A stretch of 64,000 nt of DNA, taken from positions 1-64,000 of the forward strand of contig CBDFNK010000016.1 in NCBI GenBank assembly GCA_965250205.1. The letters are read 5' to 3'. Below the pieces are notes generated by a model. It was not told where the DNA came from. It ran no database searches and saw only the letters and a list, made by a program, of their open reading frames with translations. Source of the DNA: JAHZKN01 sp965250205. GTDB taxonomy: Bacteria > Pseudomonadota > Alphaproteobacteria > Rhizobiales > Hyphomicrobiaceae. Position 1 is the first letter of the stretch. Every line of letters begins with the position of its first letter. Shown here in pieces: positions 34,237 to 42,301 of this stretch. Position numbers and translations under genes: made by a program.

Positions 34237-35991
34237 TTACGCCGTACCCCGGTTCTCGAAAGCCGCAACAGCTTTGGCAAGCGCCTCCGGGTTACGGTCT
34301 CGTGAATAATAATTGCCGAGCACCAATACATCCATGTCCGTGCGCAGGAAGCAGGAAATCGCATCATCTGGCGTGTTGACCACAGGCTCTTGGCGATTGA
34401 AGCTTGTGTTGAGAAGGACGGGCACGCCGGTAATTTTTTCGTAGGCCGCGATCACATCGTAATAACGCGGGTTGGCATCGCGTTGAATGGTTTGAATGCG
34501 GCCAGTGCCATCAACGTGTGCTGCGGCAGGAATCACATCCAACTTTTCTGGCCGGATGCGCGGAGCCATGGTCATGAAGGGATCGGGTGTTGAAAAGTCA
34601 AAATATTCTTCCAACCGTTCAATCAAGACAACAGGTGCAAAGGGGCGGAATGCTTCACGGTGTTTGATACGGGCGTTGATAAGATCTTTCATCTTGTTGG
34701 AGCGTGCGTCTGAAAGAATGGATCGATTACCAAGTGCGCGCGGGCCAATTTCAGCCGCCCCCTGGAACCAGCCGACAATTTTTTGGTCACTCAAGTCTTG
34801 TGCCGTGCGCTGCAACAGCGTCGCATCGTCGAGACGCTCAAACGATAGCCCGGCCCGCTCCAAGCCTGCAACAATCTCATGGTCATCATAGCTTAAGCCA
34901 TAGTAAGCATGGGTCAGCACCTGTTCGCGTGGCTTTCCAAGCGTTTGATGGTAGTGCCATAGCGTGCTGCCAAGCACGACGCCTGAATCAGAGGCAACCG
35001 GCGGCACCCAGACATTTTCGTAATCTGTTTCTTCGGCAATACGCGCATTGGCAACGCAGTTGAGCGCAACGCCACCAGATAAAATCAGGTTGCGCGATGG
35101 ATAGCGCGTAGAGAGTTCACGTACGACGTGTAGGATTGTTTCTTCGGTGACCTTTTGAAGTGCGAAAGCTAAATCACACTGTCGCTCCGCTATCTCTTCA
35201 CCGGGTCTGCGCGGTGGCCCGAACATCTTATGGAATGAGGCCTGGAATGGATCGATGAAGCCGTGCGTGTGATACTTGATATGCTCACGATTGATGGAAA
35301 ACTGGCCATGGGGCAAAAGCGTTACAAGTTTGCGCACGTCCTCGATATACTTTGGCCCGCCACAGGCGGCCAGCGCCATAACGGTGCCCTCTTGGAAGGT
35401 TGGAAACCCAAGGTGCTCAGAAAAGCAGGTGTAGAACATGCCAAGCGAGTCAAAGAAGTTTTTAACCCACTGTTGATTGAGCTTGTTACCTTCACCGACA
35501 TAGACACTGGTTGCTGTTTGGTCGCCATAGCCATCCATGACAAGTATCGTGGCATCTTCGTAAGGCGACAAATTATAAATCGCGGCATGTGCATCGTGGT
35601 GTGCGACCTGGTGAATTTTGGGAAGGTTCTTAAAGCCAACCCGTTTGCCGAGTTGTAGCCAAACGCGCATCGGGATATTGACGACGGCTGTGTCTTGCGT
35701 TTTGTGCGCGGCGGGGCGCGCCAGGTTCAAACTTTGCGGCAGGTTGCTAACGATGGCTTTGACAAAGGAGCGGCGCAGAAGCTGCATATTCCAGGGAATG
35801 GTGATGGCGTCAAAGTCTTGGATATCGAAGCCTTGGCGGCCAAAAATTTCAGCAATGGCAAGCTCCGGAAAGGCCTTGGTATGCTTTTCACGATTAAGGC
35901 GCTCTTCTTCGATGACAACCGCCAAACGACCGTCCTGCAAGACTGCTGCACCAGCATCGTGCGTCTTAGCTACAATTCCGAGAATATTCAA
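34237..35991 (-). CDS. carbamoyltransferase, NodU/TobZ/CmcH family
   Basis: A 584-residue O-carbamoyltransferase that would move a carbamoyl group from carbamoyl phosphate, via an adenylated intermediate, to a sugar or antibiotic hydroxyl. Seen are the N-terminal HDAGAAVLQDGRLAVVIEEE, the metal motif AHHDAHAAIYN, GYGDQTATSVYVG, ILSGGVALNCVANARI and the C-terminal GAAEIGPRALGNRSIL. I choose the TTG at 35991 because it starts exactly at the conserved family N-terminus (xNILGIVAKTHDAG) and has GGGG upstream; upstream sequence up to 36201 shows no similarity and overlaps the likely divergent promoter. The acceptor is not known. Confidence 0.9.
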   Translation of the reverse strand: MNILGIVAKTHDAGAAVLQDGRLAVVIEEERLNREKHTKAFPELAIAEIFGRQGFDIQDFDAITIPWNMQLLRRSFVKAIVSNLPQSLNLARPAAHKTQDTAVVNIPMRVWLQLGKRVGFKNLPKIHQVAHHDAHAAIYNLSPYEDATILVMDGYGDQTATSVYVGEGNKLNQQWVKNFFDSLGMFYTCFSEHLGFPTFQEGTVMALAACGGPKYIEDVRKLVTLLPHGQFSINREHIKYHTHGFIDPFQASFHKMFGPPRRPGEEIAERQCDLAFALQKVTEETILHVVRELSTRYPSRNLILSGGVALNCVANARIAEETDYENVWVPPVASDSGVVLGSTLWHYHQTLGKPREQVLTHAYYGLSYDDHEIVAGLERAGLSFERLDDATLLQRTAQDLSDQKIVGWFQGAAEIGPRALGNRSILSDARSNKMKDLINARIKHREAFRPFAPVVLIERLEEYFDFSTPDPFMTMAPRIRPEKLDVIPAAAHVDGTGRIQTIQRDANPRYYDVIAAYEKITGVPVLLNTSFNRQEPVVNTPDDAISCFLRTDMDVLVLGNYYSRDRNPEALAKAVAAFENRGTA

Positions 35992-36231
35992 AGAGTGCCC
36001 CCATAGGTTGTTTGTGGCTGCCGCCGCGCGCCCAGTATGCTGGATACTGGTTCTAGCGACTTTAGCGCGAGCGTCAAAAGGCTTTACAGCTAGGGTTAGC
36101 AATTCTAAATGCCACATTGGGTTTGCGGGTCGTGGTGCGAGTCCCATCGGCGGCCATGCGGGTACTACAGCTGGTCGCGTTAACCGTGACCCGCTTTGCA
36201 CAGATGATGAGAAGAAAGTAAAAGCCTGCGT
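35992..36231. promoter_or_regulatory. divergent promoter region, carbamoyltransferase/decarboxylase
   Basis: If the TTG start of the carbamoyltransferase is right, 240 bp separate two divergent genes, enough for two promoters. No clear operator palindrome stands out. The alternative, longer carbamoyltransferase frame would leave only 30 bp, which makes it less likely. Confidence 0.45.
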
Positions 36232-37437
36232 ATGGAAAAATTTAACTCAGCAGCGGACTTTGTTGCAAAGCGCGCACCTCAGCGCCCGGCCTTAGCGGCT
36301 CGCCCCCATGCGGCGGCCAATGCTGCACGCTGGTTCCTCGATCATTTTCCGGGCGATGTCGCCTATGCCTACAAAGCCAACGCCTCTGTTTTTCTAATCG
36401 GTGCGCTCTATGGGGCGGGCATTCGCCATTTTGATGTGGCTTCGGTGGCAGAACTCGAAGATGCCGTCACTATTCCAAATGCCGATCTTCATTTCATGCA
36501 TCCTGTGAAGTCGCGCTATGCCATCCGCCGTGCCTATCACGATTTTGGACTCAATACGTTTGCACTCGACAGCGAAGACGAACTGCAAAAGATTGTTGAA
36601 GAAACCAAGACTGCGTCCGGCTCACTTGCAAAAGACCTTAATCTATTTGTGCGTGTGGCGGTTCCAGCGATCAACAGCCGCATTCCCTTGGAGCACAAAT
36701 TTGGCATTTCGGGACAGGCGGCGGCGCAACTTTTGGTCAAGACGCGACAGGTGTCAGCTCAGGTTGGCATTACCTTCCATGTCGGCTCTCAAACAACGAC
36801 ACCTGATGCCTACGCTGCAGCACTCGAAGACGTCCACAAGTTGATTGTGATGTCAGGTGTGGTCATTGACCGCTTAGATGTTGGCGGTGGTTTTCCGTCC
36901 ATTTACCCCGATAGCCGACCGGTTGAACTTGGCGAGTTCATCACGGCAATTGAAGACGGTATAAAATTATTGCCAATGCGCGAAGGTGTTCGGCTGATGT
37001 GTGAACCAGGTCGCGCTCTTGTGTCTGAAGCTGAGAGTTTGATCGTGCGCGTTGATGCGCGGCGCGGCAACGAGCTCTTTATCAGCGATGGCAGCTACGG
37101 CGTTTTATTTGATGCGGCGCATCTTAATTTTGTGTTTCCGGTACGGATTGTTTCGCGCACCATCGAGGAACGTGAAGAGCTGGTCACGTTTGCGTTGTGG
37201 GGCCCGACCTGTGATTCCATTGATTACATGGAAGGTCCCTTTATGCTGCCAGCGTCGGTGAGGGAGGGCGACTATATCGAAATCGGAAATGTCGGTGCCT
37301 ACGGGCGTGCATTGGCAAGCCGTTTCAATGGATATGGTGCCTACGACGATGTGATCTTGCTCGATCAACCGCAATTGTCGATTTACCCTGAGATCGAAGA
37401 TGCAGCTGAGGGTTCGCAGTTGCCGCTGTCCTCTTAA
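36232..37437 (+). CDS. fold-III PLP decarboxylase (ornithine/lysine type)
   Basis: A 401-residue alanine-racemase-fold decarboxylase. The PLP Lys lies in VAYAYKANASVF (near residue 46), the glycine phosphate loop in DRLDVGGGFPSIYPD, ECEPGRA-type loop as LMCEPGRALVSEAE, and the C-terminal substrate/dimer Cys-Asp in LWGPTCDSIDYMEG. This is the ODC/LDC pattern; it makes putrescine or cadaverine. Its neighbour is an agmatinase-type gene 74 bp downstream, so arginine-derived substrates should also be considered. It starts divergent from the carbamoyltransferase. Confidence 0.91.
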   Translation: MEKFNSAADFVAKRAPQRPALAARPHAAANAARWFLDHFPGDVAYAYKANASVFLIGALYGAGIRHFDVASVAELEDAVTIPNADLHFMHPVKSRYAIRRAYHDFGLNTFALDSEDELQKIVEETKTASGSLAKDLNLFVRVAVPAINSRIPLEHKFGISGQAAAQLLVKTRQVSAQVGITFHVGSQTTTPDAYAAALEDVHKLIVMSGVVIDRLDVGGGFPSIYPDSRPVELGEFITAIEDGIKLLPMREGVRLMCEPGRALVSEAESLIVRVDARRGNELFISDGSYGVLFDAAHLNFVFPVRIVSRTIEEREELVTFALWGPTCDSIDYMEGPFMLPASVREGDYIEIGNVGAYGRALASRFNGYGAYDDVILLDQPQLSIYPEIEDAAEGSQLPLSS

Positions 37438-37511
37438 GTGTTCGCAAAATAGCAGTGCATCGCACCACTCTAAAACATGGCTTGCCCCACAACACAGCCT
37501 GGATGAGAAAA

Positions 37512-38417
37512 ATGCCAACGTTTGAATTTGACTATCTTCCAGGATTGGAGAGCTTTCTCGATCCAGATCGCGTAGATTGTGAACGACCAGACAGCGCAGG
37601 TGCAGTGGTGATCCCTTTTGGCTTAGAAGCCAGCGTTAGCTATGGCAGCGGCACGGCAAAGGGCCCTGAAGCTATTCTCAATGCCAGCCACCAATTGGAG
37701 CTATACGACGAACAGTTTGGCAGTGAACCCTACCGTGACTATGGAATTGCAGCGCTCAAACCCTTGCTTCCGAAACGCCCGCTTGCGGCAGCGTTGGATC
37801 AACTTTCCGATGTTGTTGGCCACGTCCTTGACGCAAAAAAGTTCCCATTGGTGTTGGGTGGCGAACATTCTCTAACACCTGGAGCGATCCGCCCATTTGC
37901 GGATCGCTTTGAAGATTTGGTGATTTTGCAGTTCGACGCTCACGCAGATTTGCGTGATGGCTATCTGGGTGAGCACTATAGCCATGCCTCTGCTATGCGA
38001 CGGTGCCTCGATCACGCGGGCATCAGTTTGGTCTCCGTCGGCATTCGCGCCATCTCTTCGGCCGAAGTAGCCTATTGTGATGCTAATGGTGATCGAGTGA
38101 CCCTCCATTATGCAAAAGACCAAGCGGCGTGGGATGTCGCTCAGATCGTCGCCCCGCTCAAAGGGCGACCGATTTATGTAACCTTTGACATTGATGCCTT
38201 TGACAGCGCGCTGATGCCCGCCACGGGAACACCGACCCCTGGCGGGCTAGGGTTTTGGCAGGCCATGGACATTCTTCGCGCTGCCGGTGATGTCGCAACG
38301 CTAGTCGGCGGTGATGTTGTAGAATTGGCACCAATCTCCGGCTTTCATGGCTGCGATTACCTGGCAGCCCAGGTCGCCTACAAAATTATGAGTACGGCTC
38401 TCGCTAAACGCGTTTAG
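37512..38417 (+). CDS. speB: agmatinase-type ureohydrolase
   Basis: A 301-residue arginase-superfamily enzyme. The Mn-binding motifs are VLGGEHSLT, ILQFDAHADLRDGY (D-x-H-x-D) and VYVTFDIDAFDSALMPATG (D-x-D), all complete. Members hydrolyse agmatine to putrescine and urea. GGATGAG lies 4-5 bases before the ATG at 37512; an ATG at 37503 is inside it. With the upstream decarboxylase it probably forms a polyamine operon. Agmatinase versus another guanidino substrate cannot be settled from motifs. Confidence 0.9.
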   Translation: MPTFEFDYLPGLESFLDPDRVDCERPDSAGAVVIPFGLEASVSYGSGTAKGPEAILNASHQLELYDEQFGSEPYRDYGIAALKPLLPKRPLAAALDQLSDVVGHVLDAKKFPLVLGGEHSLTPGAIRPFADRFEDLVILQFDAHADLRDGYLGEHYSHASAMRRCLDHAGISLVSVGIRAISSAEVAYCDANGDRVTLHYAKDQAAWDVAQIVAPLKGRPIYVTFDIDAFDSALMPATGTPTPGGLGFWQAMDILRAAGDVATLVGGDVVELAPISGFHGCDYLAAQVAYKIMSTALAKRV

Positions 38418-38528
38418 CGCCTCCTGAGCGGGTGGCCAATCGAGAAATAGTTTTCCACATCAGGCACATTCAAGCCTAATCTCCACGCGACTCATTTTAG
38501 GTCTGAAGCCACATCTTTCTTACAAAGG

Positions 38529-38750
38529 ATGCGGTGGATGCCCGGCAGGTTTTTATTAGGCCAGAAGTTGAAATCGGTGGTTGAGCGGCTTAAAGGTTCA
38601 AGCGAGCCTGAAGCCGTTCGCGTAGACCGTGATCAGCTGAGAACAACGCTGATGCAATGCGAATTTGAAGTGCGTGATATGCATCGACTGCTTGACGCTC
38701 GTCCCAAAGCAGGCAGCCATCGTGTGGCGTTACCGAGCTGTCGCTACTAA
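38529..38750 (+). CDS. hypothetical protein, 73 aa
   Basis: A short basic protein with a helical middle (GQKLKSVVERLKGSSEPEAV, then LRTTLMQCEFEVRDMHRLLD) and no known domain. AAAGG lies before the ATG at 38529 and GGTGG before an alternative ATG at 38538. Codon use looks like that of neighbours, but evidence for expression is thin. Confidence 0.45.
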   Translation: MRWMPGRFLLGQKLKSVVERLKGSSEPEAVRVDRDQLRTTLMQCEFEVRDMHRLLDARPKAGSHRVALPSCRY

Positions 38751-38813
38751 ATTTACAATAATCACAAGTGGAACAGGCGCTGACATGGGTTAGAGCAACT
38801 TACCTGCGTTTAA

Positions 38814-39197
38814 TCAAATGCAGGTTGCACTAAGTGATCCAAGGTGATTGGCTTTTTGCTCTAAAGTCAGCAAGTCAGCCGGTAGTTTTAGCGCGCCCCT
38901 GGTTGAGATGGCGTCACCAACAAGGGTGGCGTCAACTGATTTGCGCAGTGATGTGTGATAGAGTTCGCCTTCAAAGAAGGCACCGCCGTTGAGGTGCGCA
39001 TCACCTACGGTCGCCCGTCCCACAATCTGGCCTGAGACCCTGAGCGTGCGCGCTGTAGCCTGACCCAACAAGTATCCGTCTGGTCCAACCACCAACTCGG
39101 AGCAAATCAATTCACCTTGAAACCAGCCGTCCAGTCGGATGCGGCCAGCTGCTAACAGTTGGCCGCGCATCCGCGCATAACTTTCAATCACCAACAT
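38814..39197 (-). CDS. bactofilin-like polymer-forming protein
   Basis: A 127-residue protein of short beta-strand turns: GQLLAAGRIRLDGWFQGELI, LVVGPDGYLLGQATARTLRV, GQIVGRATVGDAHLNGGAFF. This is the bactofilin (DUF583) beta-helix pattern. Bactofilins polymerise without nucleotide and organise envelope or polar structures. The copy is short and lacks a membrane anchor. Confidence 0.85.
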   Translation of the reverse strand: MLVIESYARMRGQLLAAGRIRLDGWFQGELICSELVVGPDGYLLGQATARTLRVSGQIVGRATVGDAHLNGGAFFEGELYHTSLRKSVDATLVGDAISTRGALKLPADLLTLEQKANHLGSLSATCI

Positions 39198-39331
39198 GAC
39201 ATAACCCCTTGTCAGGTCTGATCGGTTACAAAAGATGACATGGTTTAAGCGGGCAACCGTGTTGGCAAAATGGCAGAGGAAGGTCAGTTATTGCAGAACA
39301 GGTTATGCTCGCGGTGATGTCAATTGAGGTG

Positions 39332-39379
39332 CCTGACGGTGTCAGTTCCTGACGGTGTCAGTTCCTGACGGTGTCAGTC
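39332..39379. repeat. three tandem 16-bp hairpin units at tusA stop
   Basis: CCTGACGGTGTCAGTT is repeated three times with a 16-bp period (starts 39332, 39348, 39364; last base diverges). Each unit contains CTGACGGTGTCAG, a 5-bp inverted repeat around 3 bases. The last unit contains the tusA stop codon (TGA on the minus strand at 39374-39376). Possible operator array, RNA-stabilising 3' structure or slippage product. Confidence 0.8.
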
Positions 39380-39604
39380 ACCGCCCTGGCGAATGACAAA
39401 GCGGAACACACCCTCTGAGTTTTCAGAGGAAAGCAGTGTGTGCCCGGTTGCGTTGCAAAAGGCCTCAAAGTCCAGGGTTGATCCTGGGTCCGTTGATAAA
39501 ACTTCAAGCGTGCTGCCAGCCGCCATGTCGCGCAGAGCTTTTTTGGTTTTCAGGATTGGCAGCGGGCACGCGAGCCCCTGGGTATCAAGAAGCTTGTCTG
39601 CCAT
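39374..39604 (-). CDS. tusA: TusA-family sulfur carrier protein
   Basis: From the ATG at 39604 (GAGGCGA upstream) the product is 76 residues and starts MADKLLDTQGLACPLPILKT, with the persulfide-carrying Cys in the CPxP motif. The rest (STLEVLSTDPGSTLDFEAFC) fits the TusA fold. These proteins relay sulfur for tRNA thiolation, molybdenum cofactor or sulfur oxidation. The YeeE/YedE transporter at 20-21 kb is a possible functional partner. Confidence 0.92.
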   Translation of the reverse strand: MADKLLDTQGLACPLPILKTKKALRDMAAGSTLEVLSTDPGSTLDFEAFCNATGHTLLSSENSEGVFRFVIRQGGD

Positions 39605-39888
39605 CGTCGAATCGCCTCGGTGCTGCATTTTTTTTTGCCGCCCACCCTCGAACAAGAGGTCGGGTGATGCCATGGGTTGAGTTCAATATCACACAATCTA
39701 CTGTGCCGGTGTTCTGATCACCCCTGAAAAGGCCATAATCACTTGCGTGCGACCAACGGGGCAGGCACAGAGAAGGGCGCGATTCATAAATATCGGTAAA
39801 ATCACCTCTCGTCATCTGCCCCTCGTTGAGTCAAAGCAGTGATGGGAGGGGCCAAAAAGTCTGACGCACCGGGAGGCGGCAAGAAGAC

Positions 39889-42222
39889 ATGAGCGACGGC
39901 AACGAAGAACAACACTCACGGTTAAGCGTTGCGGGGCTGCACCGCATCGGTTTCCTTGGTTTGGCCTACCCGTTTGTTGTGCTGACCGTCGTTGGTTTGA
40001 TCACTGTTGCGGCCGCTTTTGGCATTGGGCGGTTGAAAGTCGATGACTCGCTGTCTGAACTGTTTCGCAGCGATACAGAAGAATTCCGCCAGTACGAGGA
40101 AATCGACAAACGCTTTCCATCGAGCGAGCACGATGTGCTGGTCGTTGTTGAGGGCAAAGACCTCCTAAAACGCAAGCAACTGACAGCGTTTGGCGAAGCG
40201 GCGATTGAGCTGCAATTGGCTGACGGGGTTGAGGGCATCGTCTCGATGTTGTCTGCGCGCGGCAAGCCCGACGCCACGGGCTATGCTGCGCCTTTGGTGC
40301 CTGACGAGTTGCCGGAGGATGACACTGCTTACGCACAAATTATCAAAACCATGCGCAACAATGATATCGTCAAAGGTAAATTCCTATCGGACGATGGTGA
40401 ATTGGCGATGATCGTTTTGGCGCTTGACCGCAAGATCGTTAAAGAGTTGTCCGCCAGGACAGTGATCGGTGGCATCAAGGACATCCTTAAACCGATATTT
40501 GATGAGGCTGGTCTCAGGTTTAAACTCACTGGCGCGCCAGTGATGCAACTTGAGATCCGTAATGCGGTCGAGCGTGATCGTCTCGTTTATAACGGATTGG
40601 GTCTGTTGTTTGGCGCCCTGATTGCAGCCATATTTTTCTCGCGCGTTTCGTTGATGTTGGTGGCGGCCCTTCCACCTTTTATTGCAATCGTGTGGACCCT
40701 GGGGCTGCTCGGCTGGCTGGGGTATAAACTCAATCTGTTTCTCAACGTGATGACACCGCTGATTATGGTGATGGGCTTTTCTGACTCCATGCAAATGGTG
40801 TCCTCAATCCGACTGCGATTGCGTGAAGGAGATACACGCTTTGAGGCTGCACGTTATACGGTCAAAGTTGTTGGACCTGCCTGTGTGCTTGCCAATGCAA
40901 CAGCCTTGCTTGCGTTCGTGGCATTGTTATTGTCACAATCCGGTCTGATCCGCACGTTTGGGTCCGCTGGCGCCATTGCGACGATTATTTCTTATCTTGT
41001 CTGCTTGTTGGTTTTGCCAACGTTGGCCGTCGTCTTCATTCGCAACGAAGGCAGGCTCTCAAAGGCCAAAGCACCAGCTGATTTTCTGATGGATAGTCTG
41101 ACAACCATCGTCGGCACAGTCGTCGATCATGTGGTTAAGCGCCCGATCATCTATTCAATTTTAGGCTGGGGCTTGCTGGCGCTGTTTTATTGGTCGTTCG
41201 CTAATCTCGAGACGCGCTATCGCTTGGCAGACCAGGTGCCTGACCGTGAACAGGCATTGGAAGCAAGCGCTAGTTTGGATCAGAAGCTGACCGGCGCCAA
41301 TCCTGTGCACGTGATGATCCAATGGCCCAAGTCACAGGGCCTTTATGATCCTGCAACATTTCAGGTTATTGGCGCAGCGCACAAAATTCTCGAAGACAAA
41401 GCTGGTCTTGGCAATGTTTGGTCGATTGATAGCTTGCGCCGTTGGCTCTCGGAGGCAGGCGATACAAGTATTGAGACCGTGAAGAAGTATGTTGGCATTT
41501 TACCAGAACATCTCGTACGCCGATTTATTGACAAAGATGACGCCTCTGTTTTGGTGACAGCGCGCCTGCCGGATATTGATGCCAGTGAAATTTTGCCAAT
41601 TGTTGAAACCATCGACAACGCGCTTGAGCCGCTGCGCACAGCCAATCCGGGATTTGAATTTGCAGTTACGGGGTTGCCTGCCATCGCAGCCCGCAACAGT
41701 CATTCGATGATCTCTGATCTCAAAGACAAGATCCCAGCCATGGTTGCCTTCGCTGCAGTTATATTAGGTCTGGCGTTTCGCTCGGTTTTTGTCTCGGTCA
41801 TGACGATCCTGCCTGGATTATTTCCGGTGGTGGCAGCGTGCATGGTTCTTTATCTGCTCGGATTTGGGTTTGAGTTTGCCTCTGTCGTTGGTCTGATTGT
41901 TGTGTTTGGCATTGGTATCGATTCACTCATCCACTTTATGAATCGGTTGAAGATACAAGAGGAACTTGGCGAACCAGCTGACCAGGCCATTCGCTCAGCT
42001 AGAATTTTGGTTGGCCCGGCGATCATTCTGACAACCATTGTTTTGGCATTTGGTTTGGGCGTCACGATCTTCTCCGACCTGCCATCACTGAGATTGTTTG
42101 GCATGGTCACTGGCTTGACGCTGGTGGCGTCCCTAATTGGGGATCTCATATTTCTACCCGCAACAGTGCGTGTCGGACGCATGCTGTGGCCAAGCAAGGA
42201 TAAGGGAAGCGACGCTAGTTAG
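39889..42222 (+). CDS. MMPL/RND-superfamily exporter (HAE3-like)
   Basis: A 777-residue protein with a duplicated architecture of two six-helix halves, each with a large periplasmic loop (about 45-225 and 430-610). The second helix blocks are seen in VYNGLGLLFGALIAAIFFSRV and LGFGFEFASVVGLIVVFGIG, with the sterol-sensing-like motifs ...TPLIMVMGFSDSMQM and GIGIDSLIHFMNRL. Members export lipids or hydrophobic compounds, including hopanoids, but the size and sequence do not fix the substrate. GGAGGCGG precedes the ATG. A bidirectional terminator follows. Confidence 0.9.
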   Translation: MSDGNEEQHSRLSVAGLHRIGFLGLAYPFVVLTVVGLITVAAAFGIGRLKVDDSLSELFRSDTEEFRQYEEIDKRFPSSEHDVLVVVEGKDLLKRKQLTAFGEAAIELQLADGVEGIVSMLSARGKPDATGYAAPLVPDELPEDDTAYAQIIKTMRNNDIVKGKFLSDDGELAMIVLALDRKIVKELSARTVIGGIKDILKPIFDEAGLRFKLTGAPVMQLEIRNAVERDRLVYNGLGLLFGALIAAIFFSRVSLMLVAALPPFIAIVWTLGLLGWLGYKLNLFLNVMTPLIMVMGFSDSMQMVSSIRLRLREGDTRFEAARYTVKVVGPACVLANATALLAFVALLLSQSGLIRTFGSAGAIATIISYLVCLLVLPTLAVVFIRNEGRLSKAKAPADFLMDSLTTIVGTVVDHVVKRPIIYSILGWGLLALFYWSFANLETRYRLADQVPDREQALEASASLDQKLTGANPVHVMIQWPKSQGLYDPATFQVIGAAHKILEDKAGLGNVWSIDSLRRWLSEAGDTSIETVKKYVGILPEHLVRRFIDKDDASVLVTARLPDIDASEILPIVETIDNALEPLRTANPGFEFAVTGLPAIAARNSHSMISDLKDKIPAMVAFAAVILGLAFRSVFVSVMTILPGLFPVVAACMVLYLLGFGFEFASVVGLIVVFGIGIDSLIHFMNRLKIQEELGEPADQAIRSARILVGPAIILTTIVLAFGLGVTIFSDLPSLRLFGMVTGLTLVASLIGDLIFLPATVRVGRMLWPSKDKGSDAS

Positions 42223-42244
42223 CGGCGAAGGCAATCAGAAGATC

Positions 42245-42277
42245 AAAACCCGCGCGGCACATGCACGCGCGGGTTTT
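42245..42277. terminator. bidirectional intrinsic terminator between convergent genes
   Basis: AAAACCCGCGCG, loop, CGCGCGGGTTTT (one spacer base each side) forms a GC-rich stem with T-runs in both directions, between the MMPL exporter stop and the stop of the large secreted protein. Confidence 0.9.
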
Positions 42278-42301
42278 GTTTTGATATATCGCACTGTCGC
42301 A

